A model generated the notes under the pieces. That model saw only the letters and a program-made list of their open reading frames with translations. It did not search any database and was not told the DNA's origin. This document shows, piece after piece, positions 10,686-21,400 of a stretch of 26,159 nucleotides of DNA (position 1 is its first letter; each line of letters starts with the position of its first letter). Source of the DNA: Saccoglossus kowalevskii (Eukaryota; Hemichordata; Enteropneusta; Harrimaniidae); contig NW_003140811.1 of NCBI RefSeq assembly GCF_000003605.2, positions 1,237,265 through 1,263,423 on the forward strand. The letters are read 5' to 3'. A program made the translations under genes and the position numbers.

Positions 10686-12794
10686 ACTAGCTTATTCTGC
10701 TAACATAATAGTTAAAACTGTTCGAAATGCAAGTACACAACCATCTATTAGACACTGTGTCCCAAGGGCGAGTTATTATATGACTCTCATATAATGACAC
10801 ATTTTACAAACTGTCTGGGGATGGAGAGAAACAAAATTTCAAACTTCTATTAAAACATCTGTATTCAAAAAAGTAGCCATGTGCATAGTAGCTGAATGAA
10901 CGGAAACCGTACGTTTTCGTGGTACATTTTGAATCTTGTCTTTTCAGTAGAATATGATCAGTTCTAAATTACCTAAAGCCACAATGACGCGGTGCATATC
11001 GGTCAATTAAGTCAAATAAGTCGAGCAGTAGTATTAGAACTAAGTACCGGTCGTCTCAGCACGGGACAATATTAAAAGACTGGTACGTTTATAGTACAAC
11101 ATGACATGATTACAATAGACATTCGTACCAAATTTGCAAAACAAAGTTATTTTCTGAAATCATGATTTGCACTGTATCGATCCTTTCTTGATTTTTAAAG
11201 GGTTCTACGTTGATTGAGCATTTCAATACCAAGTTTCAACCTAGATTTTTCTCGGTCAGGGTTAAAGATGTTATTAGTCTCATTTTAACTAAAATGTGAC
11301 GTAATTCACCAACTCGTGGGACTGTTTTTTTTTTCTCGATAGCCTATTTGAGTACATGTAGTATAGAGTTTGATAATATTAGCCTTAACAAGACAATCTT
11401 GATTAAATGTATTACACAACACACTCTATTTTGAAAGGTCGATGTATATCATGTTTAAACTAAATTAGTTACTGGTTATAAATAGCCTAGAAGATACTTC
11501 ATAGTGTAGCTCTCAAACTGTCTAATAGTTCTAAGAAATAGGGTTATCTGCGAAAAATGTGCTGATATAGAGGGGAGCATCATTTGACTAATTATCTAAT
11601 CCTAGACATTACGCTTTCTGGGTCTATCTTGTAACTACACATTGCTTGATATTAGAAGTATAGTCAGCTCTGGTTAGCTTTTACCCGGATGGTATTTTTT
11701 CGCCCCACGATATATATGCAATTCCACACTGAATGTGGATATTAGCTCTTTGAACGTTTTGTCAGCTGTTTCCACTTTCAACAAAGTTGACCTACATAAA
11801 TGTTTCTATTTTTTCAAAAACATTTATCAAGACATTATCCAATGGGACTAATGGGACTTGTGTCCATTAGGTCAAATTTTAACAGTGAAAACAAATGTGT
11901 AAAATGTTGCACCGAGTTTTTGGCAAAAACAATAGGGTGTTCAAAACCTAAGTCTGTCATTTATGTTTATTCCGTTTGGTCTAATGCGATGTAATACATG
12001 AACGAGCTTCTCAGCCTGGTCAAGAATAATCAAAACACGGAATTTCAACAACAGATAATCATCAAAAGTGCCTATCTAAAAGCTCTTACCTTCCAAAAAC
12101 TCAGAATGCAATCACTGTTGATTTATTTACAATTTGCTTTCAATTTCCTTCTTTGTACAAGCTTGTCAAGTCGCCCGTGTAAAAGCATACCACAGATACT
12201 ACGCACAGGTGAAGCATCTGTAAAGGGTAGTTGAAATCGTGTTAATTCTCCCAATACGCGCACTTGGATATTAAAGTTTCTGCTAATAATGATTGTGATA
12301 CTGCGCCAAGCTGCACTCCATATGTTAAAGTACTCAGTGTACTACGTATGAGTACTGTATGTCAGGGAATTGCGGCTAATATTATTTAAACTCGATTCGC
12401 CTGAAAGACATATTAGAATATTAAATTATGGTTATTTTTTAATTATTCTAGTTATATATTGACAGTTTGGTACAATTATTATTATTCAAACGTTGTGATG
12501 TTTTGCTGACCGATAAATGTGATATCTGCCATTAATATTTGTACCCTCCGATTACACGTTTTGTTTGTTTGCCTGGAAATTACGTTATGTTATAATGTAA
12601 GTCGGTTACATATCCCAAGCAGACGTGCATGTTATACACAACTGAATAAATTAGTTGACCATATTTGGAAAGGAGCATCATATACGTTTTGCAAATTAGA
12701 ATATGACTGCTAACTATTCGTCATGTATTTTCACACTTGGGTTTCCACGCTTGTCATTGGTCAATTGTTACAGTAAAATTTACCAGGTGGTGGG

Positions 12795-12825
12795 ATATGT
12801 ATATATGTATATATATATATATATT
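12795..12825. repeat. Imperfect AT microsatellite
   Basis: Alternating AT run interrupted twice by GT steps (ATATGTATATATGT...). Confidence 0.85.
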
Positions 12826-15219
12826 TGTGTTTCGTTGCCTTCAGTCAGATTGTGACATACACGGTGTCCACGGAGTCAAATTGTATACATGTATTACTTT
12901 TATTTGATAATGGTCTTTTATAAGGACGATTGTGCAATAAACGTGGTTGGTTTGTGCAACCGCCACATACCGCATTGTTTATGCATGTCATTTCTTTTTT
13001 TAAGTTATTTCTAGAATATGAATTAAGATGGGCATATGTCCTTCATAATGACACAGATAGTAACGTTCCGGATGCCTCTAAATATTTACATCATCCACGG
13101 AGTTCCGTACGCCTCATTCGAACAGCATTCTGACCAATAGCGTAGATTGAAGCAGATCATTATAAAACCTCCGACATAAAACATGTTGCTATTGAATATT
13201 CAATCTGAAAAGCACATCTATTTATTCTGGCAGTAAATTTTGAACTCTTGTCCCTGGAATGTCTATATATAAGAATCATGTGAAAAGATTATATGATCAA
13301 TCCCTTGAGTTAAAAAGTGAGTACAACTAAAACTGCATAGATAGACTTACGGCTGGTAGAATTGGCCTTTTGTTCATACCAGTTGGCATACCATACTGCA
13401 CTTTCCAACCTCCAAACTAATCAAATTTGTGCTGATTGACTTAGTAGCCTTAAATAGGGCGCTACAAACACGCACTTGTTAATACTAGTGCCAGATTGCT
13501 ATTTCTCTATTTATTTGAGTATACTGTTGAACTGACATTTTCGGGCAAATTTGTTTTCGCGAAATAATATATCAGATTGAAATGGACGTCGTTGTCACGT
13601 TTACAAATTAGAACATATTTTATCTACATTGTTAGAACAATGTCTGTATACAATATTAGTACAGTCCAACTGTTGAACGCTTCCTGCATCAAGATGCTAG
13701 CATTATGATGGCAACAAATATTATTTTCTATAACTTTAATTTTGGGCCAAATAAATAATTTTCCACAAGCAACACATTTATATCAAAATGGTTGTAATTT
13801 ACGGAAATTAATGTTCAAGGTTTATTTTGTGAAAGGCAAACACATAGTCTTGCATACAGTCTGCTGCTTATTTTCTGGTGTTTCTTTTCAATAAAATAAA
13901 ATATAGGAGTGTATAAATGGCGAAAACCTATTACCACGAAATATCGCGTGTTTATTTCGCGGTAACCCGACTTTCACGGTAACCTGGCTGTCGCCTTTTA
14001 CACAGTCACATGATATTTGATTTTATTGAAAAAACCACTAACAAGTAAACAAGAGACTGTATGAAATTCTAGCTCATGGTTAATGTACGAACATCGAAAA
14101 AAAATTTATATTTGTACACTTGCAACATTTGTTGTGCGTCATCTTATGGCAGACAAGTGAGTCAGAAGAACATCGCGCGCACATTCCTAACATTTTTCGG
14201 GACGTCACTCGGTTTATTATGAAAGCGTATGTCTAATCAGCATGTTTAGTGCTCGGATATACTCTTTGTATTTATGCCTTTTCCTGTATGTTATTTTGTC
14301 GTGCCTGGATACTCGCTCAAATGTTTATATAATCCCCCACCAGCTCGATCGGTTCACCATTAAAACCGCTGACGGCTGACTCGCGGGATTTTGTGCTAGT
14401 ATACTATTTCAAAGAAACGAGCATATTGATTGACACTCATCTGTAATTTAAGCAATCAAATAGGCACGTTTATTGTATGTACGAAGGCGAATGAAATGGG
14501 CAATGCACTAAAGTATTAGCGTAAGTTCTGGAATAATTGTTTATACAATCTCACCTCACTTTCCGGACACAAAAGTGACGCCGCTATATAGCGTGGTGTA
14601 CTATTCCTCGTCGCACAGTATCTTTTCCATGTAGTACTAGTTCTTCATTTGTTGACTAAACACTACCCATTTGGGTTATAATAACAATGTATTTCGAAAT
14701 TGGCCTCTGGAGCAGACAAGAATGGGCGCCGAGTCACACTTACTGTTGTCGTCTGCTGATTGCCATGTCCCGGATGTTATGACGTCGGCAATAGCACCTG
14801 CCAATAGTTAATATGTTACAAGGTGGTCCTACCAATTATAGACAAAAACATATGCCAGGTCACATGTGATCCAAGTAATGAGCACATCCAACCCACAGAT
14901 AACACCGAAGCACCTTATAAATCTGCATCGTAATAAAGAAGGCAGGTCGTTTTTTAAAGGTTAATCAAATAGCTATTGCGGAATTTTGATACAACTAACA
15001 CTATTGTATTCGATATACGCGTCAATGTATTGTACTACATACGGAGATCCGGATCATAATTAGTATTTTCATATAATCACATTGTTATCTTTTGCTTACT
15101 AGTATTTAGAATTTCACATAGAGTATATATAATTTTACAATATAAATTTAGCTAATTATTTATAGGATAAAGTCCTAAAAATGAGGATTTTTCTGGGATA
15201 TAAAGTCTGCAATTTCGAT

Positions 15220-15600
15220 TTACAATTTCCAGTCAAAAATATTGTGAAATAAATCTGATATGAAAGGCCAAGGCGAGAACATTGCATTGCACCATGCGCG
15301 AAGGCAACACAAGGGGGTACGAAGCGTTCTCACACAACTTGGACATGGAAGGGTTGCATTTCGACTAACTTGTATAATATCCGTTATCTGGCAAACGATG
15401 CAGCCCAAAAACCAATGCCAATGAAAGCCAATCGAGTTCCGGTTAGTTCATGGGACATCCTACCCACCTCAAAGCTCGTATCTCCGGTCCGCGGGTATGA
15501 CTTTAGAAATCGCCTTGGTTTTAGCTATAGTTCGGTAAATTTTCTCGCCGCTGTTAAGTATAACGGTTTATATCACTTGTATGGTATAACAACCTAGAAG
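15220..15600. other. GC-richer island with unassigned open frames
   Basis: Visibly richer in GC and CpG than the flanks. It holds a 75-codon frame on + (15370-15597) and a 62-codon frame on - (15220-15408). Neither has a recognised motif, splice signals or a partner exon. It could be a relic of a coding sequence, an exon of an unrecognised gene or an old repeat. Confidence 0.25.
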
Positions 15601-15894
15601 TTTATGAGAACAACGAAAGTTGAAATATTCAAAGTTGTTGCCAAACTGAGAACACAGTCAGACGCGAATACAGTACATTTAATGTGAATATATAGTCAAC
15701 TGAGCATTCTGATCGGCCGAGAAATAGTATATATGCATTTTAAGGTAAGTGGTTTCTGAGAGTATTTCTTTCTTATTTCAGAGATAATATTCATATTTTC
15801 AACACTACGTTGGCACTAAGCATTCAGTGCACATCCGGGTGAAAATAAATAATATGGCGTGATTCATGTATAGGGGCCATCATGGCGTGTCATA

Positions 15895-16090
15895 TGTGAT
15901 ATGGTATTTCTTACAAAGTGCCAAACATGGTTTATCATTTAACATTGATCATAGTCTCTGCTATGGTGTACTATATCATACAGTGCCCATCCCAGTGAAT
16001 CATATGCAACATTGGACATCTTGTAGTGCTCATCAGTGTACCATAAATGTGATTTGGCATTTCTCATACAGTGCCCATTACCACATTACA
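15895..16090. repeat. Degenerate repeat built on TGTGATATGG...CAGTGCCCAT
   Basis: TGTGATATGGTATTTCTTAC then AAAGTGCC at 15895 recurs as TGTGATTTGGCATTTCTCAT then ACAGTGCC at 16048. Partial copies sit between them (CATACAGTGCCCATC near 15978; GTAGTGCTCATC near 16023). Spacing is irregular, so this is an old, decayed array. It explains the 81-codon open frame over it. Confidence 0.5.
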
Positions 16091-16111
16091 TGTTCTTTGG
16101 TCAATTATTAA

Positions 16112-17080
16112 CAATTTCCAAAATTCCTTATATAAAAACAAACTTCTGAAGTTAATTCACATTTTTTATTAGTGTTTACAAGCATTAAATGACCCAAAAC
16201 TCAAATTTGCACTTGTTTTTTTCTTTTAAAACGTATAGCTTGAAAAAACACATTTTTTGTACAGTTGGCCAAATTGCAGAGATAGTTCCAGACTTTCATC
16301 AAGTTTGGGTTACAAATGGAGAACAAGGGTGCTAATTCAGACAAGGCCAAAATATACTCCATAATACGAGAGGATGTTATATCTCATTATACCTTATGGA
16401 TATTAACTGTACATAAGAACAGTATGGTACTTTTAAAAGGGGGCAATGCAGCTATTAGTATCTTTGACCTACATGCTGCATTTCCCTTGTCAATTTCAAT
16501 TCTAAGCTTCAAAACTGATATTGGATGAACATCAGCAAAATTTACATAAAATATTCATAACACACGACAAAAATTACAAATCAGAACAGCACAGCGATAT
16601 AAGCCAGAGTTGTCAGAATGGTTTTAAGTAGGTAACCACAGTTATGTAAACAGAACTCTTCAAACACATCCATCAATGCAAGTTCGCTCCACCTGCGACC
16701 CTGACCATTACTGGATAGCACACTAACCTTTGAATATCGCAGTAGTGACAATGTAGATTTGGTTCATACAAATTGAAAACAGAAACAGAGATGTGTATTT
16801 TAGATTTATTTATGCCAGCGGTTTAATTCAATACAGGATCATTTTACACAAAACTGTACAGGCTTAAAGTTCATTCACTGGTTTAATTGTCGCAATTCTG
16901 ACATTGCACATGTATAAGAAATTTATATTCTTGATACTAGTAATATATTTGTGTGATCGGACACAATGCTCAGAGCTGGAAAATAAAAGACAGATTCACA
17001 ATACTTTTTATCCAAGTCAAATTTAGTTTTTCTGTAAGAAACATGGCCACCAGTAATTTCAGCAAAGTTAGATACCTTGT
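16112..17080. other. Gene-poor spacer
   Basis: AT-rich sequence with no exon-like frame. The 70-codon frame at 16316-16528 and the 61-codon frame on the - strand at 16923-17108 show no recognisable domain. Confidence 0.45.
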
Positions 17081-17414
17081 GTGAGTGGTTACAGCAGAGT
17101 AAGGACACCCCAAGTGATGAGTTACAGCAAGTAAGATCACACTAAGGGAGTGGTTTCAGTGAAGTGATTTTAGTGAAATAAGGACACCTCAAGTGAGTGG
17201 TTGTGGTGAAATACAATCATCCCAAGTGAGTGGTTTCAGTGAATTAAGATCACTCAATGTGAGTGGTTTCAGTGAATTGTGATCAACCTAGGTGGTTTCA
17301 GTGAAGTAAGGACACCCCAAGTGAAAGGTTTCAGTGAAGTAAGGGCACCCCAAGTGAGTGCTTTCATTAAAGTTCACTCTATGTGAGAGGCTTCAGTGAA
17401 GTAAGATTGCGCAA
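17081..17414. repeat. 33-bp minisatellite, about 10 degenerate copies
   Basis: The unit begins GTGAGTGGTTTCAGTGAAGT and ends AAGGACACCCCAA. Copies start near 17081, 17114, 17147 and on to about 17383, with lengths of 29-33 bases and scattered substitutions and small indels; one copy carries a duplicated internal segment. It lies about 0.9 kb downstream of the SARS1 stop codon. Confidence 0.9.
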
Positions 17415-18184
17415 GATGACATATTGCCAAGTAATGCAAAATTGTGCATCTATAACAAACATTAACATTGTTCATTTGGTAACGCATTAAATATCAGACA
17501 TTTTCAAGTACATTCATGGTTATTGTAAAATGCTGCCATTTAGAAACTCACTGGAGTACACATATTAATTGAGAAAACAACCATATCGAGAGTATTAGAT
17601 GAACAAAAGAATTATAGCTATTTGACACTGAGGGCGCTGTTCAACCCCAACATCTATGAGGTACAGTCAATGCTGCAATGATCTGTTTATATTGAAAACT
17701 ACTTTAGTATTGAAATGCAATGTACACATTTAATTTCTCTTTAACTCATTGCCTGCTGAAAGAATTCCTTAATTCTTAGAGAGTCGCACGTATAATTTCA
17801 TGTTTTAATTTTGAAGCATAGCGCGTCATTGTTTACAAACAAGCGTCTACACATGAACCTTTGCGTTCTTAGCATGTGCTATCATCGCTTTAGACTCAAT
17901 TCCCACATGTGGGCAATTGACGACCCTCCTGCTTTTCAAATGTTATAAAAGAAGCCGCTTCTTTTGAACTCTCACATATTGTACATGATACTGTGATATA
18001 ATGATAATGGTCCATTGAGGAAATCAAAGGATCTGAGTATGGTTTTTTTCGTAAAAAAAAAAGGTTCTTTAGCAGAAGTAAATTGATTATGCTGTATAAT
18101 GGAAAAAACATGCACATGACTTAGGAAAGATTAGATATACGTTTCAATGTCATATGACCTGACGAGTGATTGTAGTTATTTGTA
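17415..18184. other. Spacer downstream of SARS1
   Basis: Sequence between the minisatellite and the SARS1 poly(A) signal. No gene recognised; the open frame at 17896-18117 on the - strand is short and featureless. Confidence 0.45.
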
Positions 18185-18190
18185 TTTATT
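18185..18190 (-). terminator. Likely poly(A) signal of SARS1
   Basis: TTTATT on +, read as AATAAA on the gene strand, about 130 bases after the stop codon. This would give a short 3' UTR (18321 down to about 18165). Confidence 0.45.
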
Positions 18191-18321
18191 TGACTGCCAA
18201 GGGAGAATCTTGTTCTGATGAATAATACGATTGCCACAGAAGCAAAAGGCAATAGAAAATGTTGAATGGTAAGAACTGCATTGATATTTCTGTTTCATTG
18301 ATTGTCTTAGGTATTTTCCCC

Positions 18322-18488
18322 TCACTTATCCAATTTTAGTTTGTCCACTTTCTCAGCGGTGCTCTCAACTGGACCGCTGGCATCCTCAGTCTTAGCTTTC
18401 TTCTTCTTTCCTTCCTTTTTCTTCTGTTTCTTAGCTTCTTGTTCATCAATCGGAGCTGGTTTCACAAACTTTATTATATCTTGTAAAT
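18322..18488 (-). CDS. SARS1: SARS1 terminal exon: lysine-rich tail and stop
   Basis: 54 codons and [23 protein letters not shown] leads to a lysine cluster (18391-18435 in genome coordinates) and an acidic/Ser-rich end KLKLDK. Vertebrate SerRS carries a comparable C-terminal extension (UNE-S) with a nuclear localisation signal; whether this tail has that role is inference only. Confidence 0.95.
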
Positions 18489-21400
18489 CTGATTAAATTG
18501 AAGAAAAAAGAAGAGTGTAAAGGACTGATCTGTTGCGACTGATATAATATTGATTAGTATTTAAAAGATTTTAATTTCAAGAATTACACAATCATCCTTT
18601 AATGACAGACTTCAAATAAACAGATTATAAATAATGCATAAATATGTTTCTGGTAAATTATTATTAGAGTCAGAAAACTTAACACTGAAATTACCCATAA
18701 TGCACTTACTTGGTGGCATATATTGCTTAAGAACATCCGGGATGATTATACCTTCTTCCGTTTGATAGTTTTCTAAAATCACACAGATAACACGCGTGGT
18801 AGCGCACATGGTAGCATTCAACATGTGAACAAACTCAGCCTGTGATGTAAATAAAGGCAATGAAATTTAAGTAAGCAAAGACAGAAGCACAACACTATAC
18901 AAGATTCACAGACATGTCAGATTTTGTTAATTGCATCATCCAGTACCGCCCCCCCCCCCAAGACCACCACTATTAACAGAGTGGGACAGAAGTATTTAAC
19001 AGCTAATTGTCAAAATTGAGTTGACCCATTCACACCCCCATTTGCAATAAGTCATCATAGAAGCTGTATTTTTATTGTTTAGAAAAGTAACATAACAAAC
19101 AAAATCATGTTCATTGACCAGGTTTCGGGGAGTTTTGGAACTAATAGATATTACATGCAAGTCTAACTTGACCTCAAAAAAGATAATCTTACAAAAGTAG
19201 GAGATTGTTGCTAAGTAATATAAATACAATAGTCTTGTCCAAACCAACTATCTTGCCAATCTAGTGCCTAGCGGAAGCCACTCTGGTAGTGGTGAAATTT
19301 CTACATAATACATTCAATTCAATAAAGCTGTTGTTGGTTGTAGTCTATGCTTGTGTGATTTATTATGTGGATGAGTGCTGGAACCAGTTGTTTATTACCA
19401 AGATAGTACCCAAGTTATGATGTACAAATCAGGATTCCATATACCCCATGTATGACACAGTTTCAAACTATAGTTGCAAATTATAGAAAGTCAAACATCA
19501 TTTCACTACAGAAGTGCCTATATCCAGGCATGCGGGCTGTACAGAACTACTAGCAATGCATCAAACAAGATACAATTTGGTTACAATATAAATACCAGGG
19601 TCGGTTGAGGAAACACTCACCTGTCCTCCCATTTTTTTAGTTTGACTATATCTGACAAGCAACCTTCTGGCTTGATAGTCTAAACAATTAGAACAGGAGA
19701 CAAGCTCTCTGAAAGCACCGGAACCAGGAAACCAGGCTTCCAGGTCCAGCTTCTTTGCAGCTGCATTATTTAGTTCACCTGCGAAAGACAAAAAATTTCA
19801 GTCATTAGGAGAGGGTTGCTGCTGGTGAAGTACAGTGAAAACAGGATGCACATGAAGGACTGACATGCAAATAAGCTGGTAAGTATGCACATATGAAATA
19901 GCATACTAGTGTACATTAGTCCTGTGTTGTTTATGTGTAGATATACATATGGAAAACATGTGTATGTGTATACCACATATGGAAAACATGTGTATGTGTA
20001 TACCACATATGGAAAACAAGTGTATGTGTATACCACATATGGAAAACATATGTATGTGTATACCACATATGGAAAACAAGTGTATGTGTATACCACATAT
20101 GGAAAACATGTGTATGTGTATACCACATATGGAAAACATGTGTATGTGTATACCACATATGGAAAACATGTGTATGTGTATACCACATATGGAAAACAAG
20201 TGTATGTGTATACCACATATGGAAAACAAGTCGTGTCTTCTTGTCAAACAAGGCTAGGCATGATATGGAAAATTACTGCATGGCTTGTTCATCTGGCTTT
20301 TAATAGATTTACGAAGATGGGCAATACAAAGTATATATTTGCTTTTATGAACCAACATTTGTGTTCAAAATGAACAAAAATTTATTTATTACACACGAAT
20401 TAAGTGACTTCATTAAGTGTAAAAAATAACAATTTTTATTTAATGTGTGAATAATTACATGTAGTCAACTGTTGTTAGGTTTTAAAATAGTTGCCATAGT
20501 GAAGTATATCCACGTATGTTGGTGTCAGACCTCCCTGTATAGGGGCCCAAGTACTTAAAGGAGAACCTTCCAAGCCCAGGGATTGTACCAAAGAATCATG
20601 GGACACTATTGTTTATGTTGTTTATAAAGTTAATCTATCTTTTGTTATCCATTGTAATTTTAATCCAGAAAGTAAATTTATTGTGAGATTAGGCTTAACT
20701 GGAAGTGCCCCTTTAAACCAAAGAAATGTTTGCATCAGAAAAGCAGTGTGTGAAGAAGGTTCACTCTGTCTATTTAGAGGTCCTGAAAAAATAGAGCAGC
20801 TGCATGTTGTTTCCATGACGATGAGCATCGAGTCTCATTCTCATCAGAAATCTGATGTAAACAACATGACTTACCCGACACTATGTTGACTATTCTATAC
20901 GGGATACCAAGTGACTTGTAAAAATTTTCAGCATTGCCAATCATCTCATCAAACATTTCCCATGACTTATTTTCATGAGGAGAAGTCAGACAAAACTGTT
21001 CCACCTGAAAATACAACGCAAATGTAAGAATTGTAGGTGAGTGGGTTAGCTGATCACAGCACCAATGGACATGCAATACAATACACAATATAATTGTGTC
21101 ATCAATATGCTACAAACTACCATGGGAGATTAAAGTTGTAATGTCTTCTATAATTTATTGTAGTCTACATATGCAACAGTTATCAATTTTTCATCGGCTC
21201 TTTGACCAGAGCTCTACAGCAGCTTTTGCAGTCCCAATAAAAATACATGGTACAGTGGTGCACATCTTAGCAACATAAAACATTATGTGACATAGCTCAA
21301 CATACATGCAGTCCCATCATGCAATGCAGTTTCAGATTGTACTTTGTGTAAGCACTAAACACAACTAACCAAGAAACTATTAATGTACACTGTAGCCAGT

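Larger units (their letters stand above)
9446..15219. other. Gene-poor spacer
   Basis: AT-rich, stop-dense in all frames. Short open frames such as 10017-10235, 11800-11994, 11998-12234 and 12930-13133 show no family resemblance or exon structure. It contains two AT microsatellites and scattered short palindromes (for example CATACG/CGTATG at 9504-9532). No gene seen. Confidence 0.5.

Noticed and set aside
13558-13961. CGCGAAATAA and TTATTTCGCG about 400 bp apart, as possible ends of a small element
   Set aside because: Only ten bases match, no target-site duplication or further arm similarity was seen; likely chance.
15866-16111. 81-codon frame on +
   Set aside because: Its repeated His/Trp-containing motifs simply translate the degenerate repeat.
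19909-20373. Open frames of 100-150 codons on both strands over the 30-bp array
   Set aside because: They are produced by a stop-free tandem repeat inside a SARS1 intron; all six frames are open, none has a domain or splice support.
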